Part shown: piece by piece, positions 48,180 through 58,992 of the stretch
Numbering within the stretch: the stretch's first letter is position 1
Layout: each line of letters opens with the position of its first letter
Assembly (NCBI RefSeq): GCF_032452875.1
Contig: NC_083881.1
Span: 64,115,689-64,179,688, forward strand
Direction: 5' to 3'
DNA from: Bos javanicus
Lineage: Eukaryota; Chordata; Mammalia; Artiodactyla; Bovidae
Length of the DNA stretch: 64,000 nucleotides
The notes under the pieces: generated by a model
Told to the model about the DNA's origin: nothing
The model's database searches: none
Seen by the model: only the letters and a program-made list of their open reading frames with translations
Made by a program: the position numbers and the translations under genes

Positions 48180-49150
48180 CATTCCCTACTTTTACTCCAT
48201 TCCAAGCAAGTCTTACCAATTCTTCCTCTAAAACAAATACCAAAACCATCCTTTTTTGTCTCCACCTTGGTCCAAAGAACTATGACTTCTTTCCTGAATT
48301 CTAGTAGTAGCTTCCTAAGAGCTCTCCCTGTTTCCACTCTAGCTCTGTTATAATCTAATCCACAAAAACAAGGACAGTGATCTTTTCCAAAGGTAAATTG
48401 GGGGTCACTCCACTTAATCTATTGTTTTTCATCATACACTGCCCCAACTATTTAGAATTCTTATCATGACCTTAAAAGGTCTTAATAATCTGACTCGTTC
48501 TTGCTTCTCTAAACCTACATCCTATTCCCTCTCACTACACTTTAGCCTCTGTGTGTGGGTGTGTTAGTCTCTTAGTTGTGTCCGACTCTTTGCGACGCCA
48601 TGGTCCATAGCCCGCCAGGCTCCTCTGCCCATGGGATTCTCCAGGTAAGAATACTGGAGTTGGTAGCCAGTCATTCCCTTCTGTAGGGGATCTTCCTGAC
48701 CCAGGGATCGAACCCACATCTCCTGCATTGGGGGAGGATTCTATATTGTCTGAGTCACCAGGGAAGCTTGCTTAAGCCTCTAGTTGCCTTGAACTTGGCA
48801 AGTTTGTCTTGCTAGAAGCTTTGCATCTGCTGTTCTGCCTTCCCCACCCCTTGTTTTCCTCCTTATCTTGTAGAAACCAGCTCAAATGTCGGAGGAGTGG
48901 ACTTTAGTTTGATATCCCAAACTTAAGTAACAAGCTCCCTGGTTTCTACATTACGCTGGTAAATTTATTTCCTTTTATGTCTTTTTTGTTATTTATTCTA
49001 CCTTCCCCAAATCTGCCCCCAGAATATGTGTTCCATGAGAACAGATACAAGACCTTTTTCATTGCTATAGTCCTACTTTCTATAATAGCAAAACCCTCTG
49101 CATGATATACTAGGCACCCAGAAAGTATTTACTGAATTAATACTGAATGA
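48180..49150 (+). repeat. L2 LINE 3' region split by Bov-tA
   Basis: Spread-out L2 landmarks: 'gaccttaaaaggtcttaataatctgactc', 'ctttgcatctgctgttctgccttcc', 'agaaaccagctcaaatgtc', 'gttccatgagaacagatac', 'gatatactaggcacccagaaag' and 'gaattaatactgaatgaattg'. The Bov-tA at 48,551-48,774 sits inside it. Confidence 0.72.
48551..48774 (-). repeat. Bov-tA SINE
   Basis: Minus-strand copy with a GT-rich left edge, 'tagttgtgtccgactctttgcg' and 'gagtcaccagggaagc' at the right. The 7-bp duplication AGCCTCT lies at 48544-48550 and 48775-48781. Confidence 0.92.
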
Positions 49151-49244
49151 ATTGGAAGAGAGTAGGTAAAGAAGGGAGAGTGCCAAAAATTAATTATTAC
49201 ACTTCTTTAGTAATCCAGTGAGAAATTATGAAGCCCTAGCACTG

Positions 49245-49420
49245 GATTTCAGTCTTGATTCTGCATTGGAATCACCTGGAGAGTTTTAAAAACTACTGAC
49301 ATCCTCAGTACTCCTGATTTAATTGGTAGATGCATCCTGGACATCAGGATTTTTAAAAAGTCTGCAGGAGATTCTAACATGCAGCCAAAGTTGAAACCAC
49401 TGCTCCAAATGCAGAAAGGG
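49245..49420 (+). repeat. MER5-type DNA transposon fossil
   Basis: 'ctgcattggaatcacctggagagttttaaaaac', 'ggatttttaaaaagtctgcagg' and 'agccaaagttgaaaccactgc' match the MER5A/B layout. Confidence 0.7.
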
Positions 49421-49689
49421 GATATAGAAGAGAGTGTGAATGCAGGGCTGTTTAGAACACACAATAAGCAGGACTTGGTGGTTAATTATGAATTGCAACT
49501 GATCAAAAAGATGGTGCCTAGAAGAATCCTAGATTTCTGGCATGGTCCTGGGTAAAAGATAGAGGCAAGTTTTGAGAAAAAGATAACAAATTATGTCTTG
49601 GACAGGCTAAATTTGAACTGCTTCGGGGGATTTGAGTGGAGCTTTTCAATAGATTGTTTAATAGATTTACACTTTCCTAGTGAAGAACA

Positions 49690-49903
49690 GGGCTTCCCTG
49701 GTGGCTCAGCAATAAAGAATCCACCTGCAATGCAGAAGATGCAGGAGACATGGGTTTGCTCCCTGGGTTGGGAAGATCCCCTAGAGGAAGAAATGGCAAC
49801 CCACTCTAATAATCTTGCCCAGCAAATCCCATGGACAGAGGAGCCTGGCAGGCTACAGTCCATGAGATCGTAAAAGTTGGAGACTGAGCAACTAAACAAC
49901 AAG
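49690..49903 (+). repeat. Bov-tA SINE
   Basis: Plus-strand copy: GGGCTTCCCTGGTGGCTCAG head, 'gggaagatcccctagagga', 'atggacagaggagcctgg' and 'gactgagcaactaaac' tail. Confidence 0.93.
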
Positions 49904-50169
49904 AAACGTAGGAAAAGGCATCTCCGGAAACTATGACAATTAGAACACAAGACCATTTCCACTCTGCAGAGCCTCTATACTCAAAACTCCCTTCCAAGCC
50001 AATGCCCCATCTGTTCTGAAATGTTGTTCAATATGTTGACATGATTACAAGAAGAATTATATAATGTGTGGGTACCATTCTGACAGGGATAGAGTAAAAG
50101 GACAAAGTAGGTGATTAAATGGTTAATCCCACTTAGGGGACTATAAGTAGAAAAAATATGGGAAACCCT

Positions 50170-50693
50170 TGTAAGTTAATGATTACTCAAGAAAGCAGGT
50201 TTGCTGAACCACAAAACCAAGCAGTCTTGCTTAGCAACAAAACCATGCAGCAGAAACACTAGACAGGCGTCCAAACAACCAAACAATGGTGGCATGAGAC
50301 CCACATACTGCCCAGTGAGCACAGTAAGTTAACGATTCCCAGGACATGTTCTCTATACACATAAAAACAGTAATTGTGGACCTAGCTTGATCATGTAGGG
50401 ATAAGAAAACTCTCCTGAATAACAAGGAGTTGATGATGATGGAAGCACAGCATCTACTCAAGAAAGACAAAGAAGCTCTTCTCCTCCTCCCCAGTTTTCC
50501 TTTGATTATGAAAAGTAGCCCAGTAAGTTCTCAGGGCACAGCATTTCTCATCTGCCACTTCTAAACCTCATTGGTTTTCTATTCTAATAAATCACTTGTC
50601 TATCACTTTGCCTCTCAACTCTTTTCTGCGCTGAGACATAAAGAACTATATAGCACCAGAGCCCTTCGGAGACCCTGAGACACCACGGTTTCA
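50170..50693 (+). mobile_element. Endogenous retroviral solo LTR
   Basis: LTR-like block starting TGTAAG and ending TTTCA, with AATAAA at 50,586-50,591. An R/U5-like part follows ('tctatcactttgcctctcaac', 'ttttctgcgctgagac') that resembles the same zone of the LTR at 40.2 kb, while the U3-like parts differ. No internal retroviral sequence seen; ends are approximate. Confidence 0.55.
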
Positions 50694-51399
50694 ATTCTAT
50701 AAATCCATTTAACTTACTTTTCTTGTACTACCTATAGGCTTAAAGTATTCCACTTAATAAATTGCTGGCAGCCTTCAAATAGCACTGAAAGGAATATATA
50801 ACAGCTTTAAAACATCGGATAGATGAAAACGAACATACCCATGATTACTTCAAGATCTGTGGTCAAAGATACTTAGACCTAAACTGCTTAGATTGCTTAG
50901 TTTTGTAATTGGTAAACATTTACTGGGTTACCAAAGATACCAAGTACGCTCTGAAAGACGACTGCTCCTTTGTGTCTAATTAGGCACACTGAAACAAAGA
51001 TTGATAGGGTGATATATTTAGTTAAGTAACAGATGGCAAAAAGACACACTGTCCAGCATGAACCACATCCCTATTTCTCAGTATTCCAAAGAGTGACTGA
51101 ATCTTGAAATCAGCTAGGAAGGAAAGGCCTGAATGTTTATTCAACTAAGAAGAACTGATAACCAGTCATGTGGAGGTTAAAAAATTCAAAGAGGGTATGA
51201 CTGGCTCTTAGGACGGGATGGATAGAAAAAGTGGATTAAAGTCACTTAGAAGGTATCAAACAGCACTGAAATATGGATTCTGAATACTTAAGCTACTTCG
51301 TGATTACAAAGAGGTGGGGGGAAAAAAAAAAAAAAGAGGCAAGTGGTATATATTCTCCGAACTCTCGCACAGGGTGTTAAGTTGTGGCTAAAAAGCGCT
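50694..51399. other. No recognisable repeat; sequence before CpG island
   Basis: Unique-looking sequence between the LTR and the CpG island, with a 14-base A-run near 51,322-51,335. May hold upstream regulatory sequence of the CpG-island gene, but no motif is decisive. Confidence 0.35.
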
Positions 51400-52950
51400 G
51401 CTTTTAGCAGTGCCTGCGCTCTATTAAAAGAAGGTGAGGTGGGGGAACTCTGAGAGGACGTTTCCTCCAGCAGAGCGAAGCAGCTCGCTGCAGCACCCCC
51501 TCCCTGCTCTCCCTGGGATTTGCCACTCTAGCAGGTGAACCGCGAGAAAACAGAAGGACTGAATAACGACGTGCGGAACCCCGAAAACCGGGAGGTCTCC
51601 AAGCCCATCACCTCCCTACACCTCGAGAGCGGCTTCTAGGCACCTCCCACCCCCCCGTCCTGAGACACCTGCCCCACAGCCCGGGAGAAGTCCTACAGGC
51701 TGAGGGGCAGGAAGGGCCGCTGACGCTCTCGGGCGGAGGTCAAGCAGGAGGTGGCGGGGGCGCCACACTCCCGGCCACCCGAGCCGCAGGCGGGACGCTC
51801 CCGTGAGATTAACCGGGCGAACGGGGACAGCGAACGCCCGCGTCCCCGCGCGTCCAGCGACGGGCCGGGGTGGGCGTGACGCCATGACGCAAGGCACGCG
51901 GGCGGCGCTCCGGGGAGGGGCGAGGCGCGGCTGGGCGGGGAGGGGGCGGGAGGAAGGAGTGGGAGGAGGGGGCGGAGACAGCGGGGGCTGAGGGAAGCGG
52001 GGCCCGGGGGAGAGAATGGCAGTTGCGGCGCTGATTCCCGGGAACCGCCGTCAAGACAGAACTGCGGAGGAGGAGTTCGGGAAAGCGGCCGTCGGGACCC
52101 CTCCTCTGCGTTCCCCCCGCCCCAGCTGAGAGGCGCCTGGGCGGCTCTGAGGAACCCTCCTCCGTGTTTCCTCTGGCCGCCGCCGCCGCCGGGAGATGGG
52201 CCTGCTCGCCCGCAGCCCTGCGCCCTATCGAGGAGTTGAAGGTACGGGCGAGTCTGGGGTGGGGTGAATGGGGGAAGGCTGCACCCGGGAGCCGGAGGGC
52301 AGGGGCGCGGTTCCCGTTTCCGACGCGGGGCTCTCCGGCCGCTCCCCGGGACGGAAATGGACTCGGAAATCCCACGGGAGAGGCGCCCCTTCTCGCACTC
52401 TGCGCGGCGGAGCCCAGGCGGCGCCGGGGGAGGGTGACGGGCTAGTGGGGGCTCAGGCCTCGCGTTGGATCCGCGCGTCCCCCTGGCTCGGCCCCGGCGC
52501 TGGCGGCCGCGCGGGCGGGAGGCGAGGCTTGGGATCCGCCCCGCGAGCCCTGTCCTCCTGGCCCGGGCAGTCTGGGGCGACGGCGGCCGACCCGGCGGTG
52601 TTGTGACGGGCCGGAGGCGGCGCTCCCCTCAGGCACTTCCCCGGCCCCCCGGAGCAGGCGACGCGGAGGGCGGCAGCGGCGGGGAGGCGGGGGCGGAGCG
52701 CATTCCTGATGGGTGAAATCGGCTCTTAACGGGACCGATTTCCGGGCCTCGCTGCAAAATTCGGAGCCGGGGCCAACGCCCCCCACCCCACCCCCCACAG
52801 CCGGTGCAGCTGGAGGCCCCCCCGGGGAAAAGAGAGAGGCATGCCCAGGGGAACGTTCATCCGGGGGACGGCCACCCCCTGCAAAAGCAGAAATTAAACC
52901 GACGAAAACTGGTGTGGCCTTGGGGTAAAGTATGTCTTACGAGGGGGTCT
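51400..52950 (+). promoter_or_regulatory. CpG island promoter
   Basis: The only strongly GC-rich, CpG-dense stretch in the window, densest at about 51,700-52,720. GC boxes (GGGCGGGG, GGGGGCGGG, GGGGGCGGAG) cluster at 51,933-51,976. CRE-like half sites TGACGCC and TGACGCAA lie at 51,877 and 51,885. No TATA box is visible. The layout is typical of a broadly expressed vertebrate gene. Orientation is inferred from the splice donor at 52,241 on the plus strand; divergent transcription is possible. Long open frames here on both strands are GC-driven. Confidence 0.85.
52005..52241 (+). other. Probable first exon, gene unidentified
   Basis: A GC-rich leader following the GC boxes, with a (GCC)5 run at about 52,176-52,190. 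It ends GTTGAAG|GTACGGGCGAG, a fair donor at 52,241/52,242. A single ATG at 52,196 in good context (G at -3 and +4) opens 15 codons plus one base to the donor. It could be the true start (phase 1 intron), an upstream ORF, or incidental in a non-coding exon. The 5' end is not defined by sequence. I do not recognise the gene. Confidence 0.45.
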
Positions 52951-55900
52951 TCCAGGATTGTCTCCTTCATGCTAAACCTTGAGAGACTTCTCCGTCTTCA
53001 TCCAGCAAGTAATGCCACTGTTTTTAATTTCCAGTTTTTCCTATCATTTGAATTCCCCTCTGTCGTTCCCCACCCCCTTTCATTAATAGGGAGGAAAATA
53101 AGTTTAGGGTTCATTAACCTCGCGACAAGGGCAGTAAATAAAAGAGTGAAAAGAATGGCTATATATGGGAGAAAAAAAGATCTTTTTTTTTTCCCCATTA
53201 GCTCTTGAAGATAGAAATATACGAACGATGCTTTATTCTGGTTAATATTTACTATTCAAAACGTTGCTGAAAGTCCTGTTGGGTGGACGTTAGAAAGGAC
53301 AGCGTTTAAATGCTGCTGCAGTTTTCAAACCCAGGTGTTGGCTGCAAATGCTCGTGTTAAATGTTAGTAAACAGTGGAGGAATAAAGCAGTTCTTTCCTC
53401 TGATCGGTTGCCTTAAAATGTTCCTGATTTTTCCCTTTCCATTCCTTTTTTGGGGGGGTGGAGTGGGGTAAGAACATGACTGTGTTTTTATTTATACATA
53501 TGTATTTTTTATTTTAACTGAATTCCTTGACCCATTTTGTTATGTGAAGTCTGATGGTATGCCCAAGTTTCATTTTCAGTTTTGCCATTAACCATCTTAA
53601 TAAGCATCTTTCCACTTCGGTTTATAAATCAAGCCATTTTTACCGTATTTGCCAGTTTATGCTTCCTTAACACCCAGCTGTCAGAACTGAATCAAAATGT
53701 AAATATTTCTATTTAGAAAATGGCGATGATCTATTGTTAACATTTCTTTTCAGACGTTCGTTGCCTGCTACTTACAATTCCATAGTAAAGATTTAGAGTC
53801 TTGGGACTTAATAAATAAACCAAATTATGCAACAGCAATAACAACAACAACAAAACCCCTTTTTGTTAGCTTTATTTCTCTTTTTATTATTGTATACAAT
53901 GTAACAAATTTATATTTCATATATCCTCAGGAACTGTTTTAATATCTTAACAAAGGGTCTTTCTGAGGAAAAATTACATTTGGCCAGCTAATGTTAGTGT
54001 GTGTGCTTAGTCGCTCAGTCCTGTTGGACTCTTTGTGACCCCATGGACTGTAGCCCACCAGGCACCTCTGTCCATGGGGATTCTCCAGGCAAGAATACGG
54101 GAGTGGGTTAGTAGTTTTTCAGTATCTGTGACTTCCAGGAGGATTCCAGTAAGGTTATATTTTAAAACTGTAAGATTATCTTAGGAGTTGAAACACAACT
54201 CAATTTTTAGTCTTCAGATAGTAGCTATTTGAAATATTGGTGTTTCTTTTGGATGGTGCTTCACCTGATCATTAGAGTTTATATAAAGAACAGCCCAATT
54301 TTACTGTCTTTAGACCAGTATTGGAATTTTTACAATTTTAATGGTATTTATAGAATTTTGGGTGCCTTTTTACTAGATTAAATGAAACAATGTTTTTCTC
54401 CTACTTAATATGTGAAGATGCTAAGTGTCTATTTATAAAGCTACTTCAGCATTTTAGTGGAAAATAAATGCACATCACAAATTTGAAATAGAGGAAGTTG
54501 TAAGGTAATATTTTTGTAGTTGTTGATTAAGACACGTGAGGTCGCCTCTCTTTAGTGGGATCAGATTGAAAGATATTTGCATGGCGTTGTTAGATGGAAT
54601 TAAATATAGGTAATTTGAGACAAACAACATTTGAAAGAATCTCTTGTATATTATGGCAGGCTCTGATTTTAAAGCACTTAACACTTATCACAGGAATTCT
54701 TTGGTTTCTCATCATCCCTGCCCACCCCTCCCCCACCCCTCCTCAGTTTGGAGGGCACTGAGGATTGAAAATGTAGTTTCCTGAATTTTCCAAGGAGAAG
54801 AAGGAACAAATATTGTGATAACATGTAAAAATCCTTAGTCAGGTGCTAGGCAGAAAGTAAGCTAGGGATAAATTTTGTCGCATTTATATCTGAATTGCCT
54901 TCTTCCGTTTCTTCTCTACTCAGGTTATAAAGGAAATCTTAGAGAATTCTTATTTGTTTTTCTGATGTTTCTGACAAGTGACAATTGATTGTCAAACTCA
55001 GGCTGGTTTCCTGCTTACTAAGCTTTATGATCTTGTATTATTTAAGGCCCATATAAAAATTAGGCCATTTTGTACTGAAGACCAAAAAAAAAAAGTTGCA
55101 TTGCTGACTTTATATTTGATTGTATTTGCATTGTACGTGGCAAACCAGCACTAGTAGTTTAATGATGGTCTGAAAGGACTCACGATCATGTGTGAAGTAC
55201 TTTAGCTTAAAGGTTTGGATTTGATCTTTTTTAAAAGCAAAATGTTATTTTACTTATGGAGATCAGCTAAATTTTCCTTAGGTAATTTTTTTTTCTCCAG
55301 TCCAGAGTAATTATTATTTTTATTTGGCCTTTTAGTTTTTAAGTTATGAGGTATCAGTTTGTATATGTAGCTTTGTATCACCTTGAAGCAGCTATATATA
55401 ACCACACCTGCACAGCTAAAAACCGAGGGATAGCATTCCTTTTCTAAACACATCTGTGTTTCAGGTGATGGTTGATCTCAACCAAAAACATCAGTGAAAT
55501 CATTTTGGGTGTTTCAAACTTGGAAACTCTGTTTCTCAATAGCTATCATATATCTGTAATACTTTCAGTATTAATAAAAATTAACACTTTTTGATAAAGT
55601 AGTTTTTGCTTGCTCTTTGTAGCTGTCAATAAAACCTGAACAATTATTTTGTTTATTAGTGACATTTTCTTGAAAGTTATTAGCCTAGAAAACATTATAC
55701 ATTTTTGTCCTGTTGATGTTACCTAATATTTTGTTTTAAAAGTCATGTACTCAAGAAATGCTACTTGTTAATTTTTTAAAAATTTCTATATGATAGTTTT
55801 TTATGTGAAAGTTTTAGTAGGACAAAACCAATAAAGAGTTGTTTAAGTCCTCAAATAAATTTGTGCATTGAATTTTGACACAAAATCCTCAGAAATCAGC

Positions 55901-56364
55901 CTGATTTGTTGAAGCTGAAAGAAAACTTTAAAACTTGGTCTTCGGTCCAAAAATCTGAACTCAGCCTCTTAAAATTATGTACACTTAACATTTTCAACCT
56001 CTGTCCTCTCTGGAGACCCCTGAATACTTACATAATAATGTAAGTAATATATCACAAAAATAGATGACCAGTACTATAAATGTAAGATGATTCATATTTT
56101 GTGATTTCTAAGTCAGGTATTGGCATTTGCTTCTCAAATGGTGTTCTGTTATTCTTATGCATTACCATAAGTGAGATAATACATATGACGTGTGTAGTGG
56201 AAGGTAAGAGATAATGTAAACTCTGATGGTAGAGACCATTATCTTTGTTTATTCTTCAAGTCTCAGCACTTAGCATAAGGCCTGACAGTGATAGATGTTG
56301 GATTAAGTATTTGCTAACTGAATAAAGTATGTATAATGTAATTATATCATACCTATAGTAGGGC
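52951..56364. other. Intronic-looking sequence
   Basis: Presumed first intron of the CpG-island gene. Apart from the SINE piece at 53,997-54,108 and low-complexity T-, A- and CAA-rich patches (53,832-53,855), I see no exon or named repeat. Confidence 0.4.
53997..54108 (-). repeat. Bov-A unit, truncated SINE
   Basis: Minus-strand 3' part only: 'gtgcttagtcgctcagtcctg', 'accccatggactgtagcccaccagg', 'ttctccaggcaagaata'. The tRNA-like half is missing. GTTAGT on both sides may be the duplication. Confidence 0.85.
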
Positions 56365-56700
56365 TATCTAATGGAAATATAATGAGTCATAAAGATTTTC
56401 TTTTAGTCACATTAAAAAAGTAAAAGGAAACAGATGAAATTAATTTTCATAATATGTATTATTTTAAACAACATATACAAAATACCATCTCAGCATGTAT
56501 TAATGAATGACTTTACATTGTTTTATTCATACTAAGTCTTTGCTCCACTCTGTGGTTACACTAGACAGCATAGCTCTAGGAATATTTTGTTTGAAATGTT
56601 TCTTTCCACAGAAATTCCTTAGTCTTTTTGATAGTCTTTTTCTAACATGTCTTTTGAATCCAAATACAGAAGCACATGTATCATTGAATTGAAATTACTG
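56365..56700 (+). repeat. Old DNA-transposon-like repeat
   Basis: 'ggctatctaatggaaatataatg', 'tagtcacattaaaaaagtaaaaggaaacagatgaaattaatttt' and 'tttattcatactaagtctt' follow a mammal-wide consensus I know, with the starting block also related to 62,340-62,450. Family name not certain. Confidence 0.5.
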
Positions 56701-56841
56701 AGTTGAACTGAAAAGTCAGAATACCTGACTTCTTTCGTTCGTACAACTTTATCAAAGTGACTCTGCCTCACTTTCCTTGTTTATAAAATGAGGGAGAATA
56801 TGCTATCATGTTTGATTTTATTAGTATAAATTATGTCTTTG

Positions 56842-57045
56842 AAGGTTCCCTGGTAGCTAATTAGTAAGGAATCCTCCTGCCAATGAAAGAGATGTGAGTT
56901 CAGTCCCTGGATTGGGAAGATACCCTGGAGAAGGTAATGGCTACCTACTCCAAAATCCCATGGACAGAGGAGCCTGGCGGGCTACAGGCCATGGGGTTGC
57001 AAAGAGCCTGATGTGACTGGGCAGCTGAGCATGTGCCTGCATGCA
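56842..57045 (+). repeat. Bov-tA SINE
   Basis: Plus-strand, diverged: 'ggttccctggtagctaattag', 'gggaagataccctggagaagg', 'ggacagaggagcctggcgggctac', 'gatgtgactgggcagctgagca'. Confidence 0.88.
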
Positions 57046-57061
57046 CACACACACACACACC
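57044..57061. repeat. (CA)n microsatellite
   Basis: Eight to nine CA units at the 3' end of the SINE, a common site for microsatellite birth. Likely length-variable. Confidence 0.85.
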
Positions 57062-57726
57062 ATGTCTCGGAAACATGTAACTACTCAGACAAGATTGTTA
57101 CAAAAGAGACTTTTTCATTACTAGTAACTTGTCATAGCAGATCTCAGTGTAAACACAGAAGGAAGAAGTACCCATGAGGCTACTATATGTGGAGGTCCTG
57201 GTGCCTCCCACACTGGAGTAAGTTACAGTGGATAAATCGATACAAAATGCTCTTACATTGAGTCAAGAGAGGTGACTAGGTCTACTCCAGAACAAAATGT
57301 TAAACCTCTTATCTATTTAAATATTGCCTGAACTAGTTTATCCTTCAGTTTTTGTTTATATGAATAACCAACACTTCTTATATAGGCATCCTTAAAATCA
57401 TGAAATAAGTCCTTTGGAGGTAGAGGGTGGGGACTGATTACGTGCATATAAATGGGGAAAATGACTCTGTCATCACAGGATATGTACAGTGTTGCACAAT
57501 GACTCATTCTTTTATCTAAACTAGCGGTTGCAGTGGTTACCTGGTAAGCAATTATGCATAGCCAAATATAGCTAAATCAAATACATAGCCAAACTGAATA
57601 GATATCTCCTGATAGCCATATGCTTTCATTAAAAATAATGATTTATTAAAATTATAGATGAACATCCCTTAAGTTTTTGCATAAACATAGCACACTTTAC
57701 TGATAATTTCTGGAATCATGCAGTAG

Positions 57727-58172
57727 ATTATGTGGTAGCCCTCAAAAAGATAGGTTCACATGCTAACCTCTCAAACCCATGAATGACACCTTATTTGAAA
57801 AAAGTCTTTGCAGATGTAATTAAGGATCTTGAGATGAGGAGATCGTCCAAGCTATCCAACGGGTCCAAAATTCAATGACAAGTTGCCCTTAGAAGGGAAA
57901 AGCAGAGGGAAATTACAGACAAGACAAAAGAGAGGGAGATAGTTTGACCGTGGAGGGAGAAATTGGAGTGATGTGGCCCCAAGTCAAGGGATACTTGTGA
58001 TCACCAGATGCTGTAAGAGGTGAAGAACAAATTCTCCTGTGCCACCCCAAAAGGGATTATAACCCTGCTGGATTTGAGGCTTTTAGCCTCCAGAACTGTG
58101 AGAACATAAATTTCTGTTGTCTTACGTCACCCGCTTTGTGGTAATTTGTCACAGGAAACTGATAAACAGTCA
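57727..58172 (+). mobile_element. MLT1-type MaLR LTR
   Basis: 'gtggtagccctcaaaaagat', 'tttgcagatgtaattaaggatcttgagatgaggagatc', 'gcttttagcctccagaactgtgag' and 'gctttgtggtaatttgtcacaggaaactgataa'. The order matches an MLT1 LTR of the ERVL-MaLR group. Solo. Confidence 0.75.
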
Positions 58173-58739
58173 AAAATAAAAAGATCTGTGCTTATCTTTA
58201 TTTTGTATCATTTATTGTGACTATCAGAGATTACACAGCCCTTCCTTTGGAGTGCTAGTCCATTCTTAGAAATATCAGAGGAAGTGTTTTAATACCCTCA
58301 AGTCTGAACAAGCCTAATAAATAGTTTATAGTCTATAAGATACATTGTTATTGTCTCTCATGTCATTCTTCACTCCTCCTGCCGATTTGCCCCTGTTGGC
58401 TTGCTCTTGACTTTTTAAGATATAGTTTATATTTAGTGGAAGGGTGAAAACATAGTACTGATGGAATAGGCCAACAGGTTTTGTCTTATGAAGGTGTGAT
58501 TCCTTCTACCTTCCCTGTCTCCTTTACTGGATCCTCCTGTAAACCCTGTAGCTTAAGAATGGACTGCCACAGGGCTCAGTCCTTACCCTTCTTTATTTAC
58601 TGCTTTGGCGAGTTCATCCCTACTTGTGATTTTACACACCATCCAGGTAACAACTTTTCTCAAAATTTTATCTCTAGGCCATACTTTTTCCTGAATTCTG
58701 TGCTTGTCATTTGGGTATTTGGATGCACATTCTCCCCTA
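58173..58739. other. No recognisable gene
   Basis: Intronic-looking. The 88-codon frame at 58481-58747 has no supporting splice pair; the sequence may be the upstream part of the adjoining L2. Confidence 0.4.
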
Positions 58740-58992
58740 AGATTTAAAGGGAACCCCTGCTCTTAGCTTCTCCCTAAAACTTATTCTTTTCACAGCCTTC
58801 TCCATTTCAGTGGACAGCAGTTTCAGCCTTCTGGTTAATCAGGCCAGAATCCACTTGGAATCCGTGTCAGTTCTATCAGTTCTACTTTCAAGACATGTCC
58901 TTTTGCCCATCATCATCTCTCTCCTAGGGTATTGCAGCCGCCTTTAAACTGTTCTGCATGTTACTGTCTTTAACTCTTCTTGTTCTATTCTT

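Noticed and set aside
39906..50693. Two LTRs 10 kb apart in the same orientation as a provirus
   Set aside because: Their R/U5-like parts are similar but the U3-like parts differ, and there is no retroviral internal sequence between them. They are treated as separate solo LTRs.
51809..52375. 188-codon minus-strand open frame in the CpG island
   Set aside because: GC-rich DNA has few stops. The frame overlaps open frames on the other strand, is Pro/Ala/Arg-rich without a domain, and sits across the promoter.
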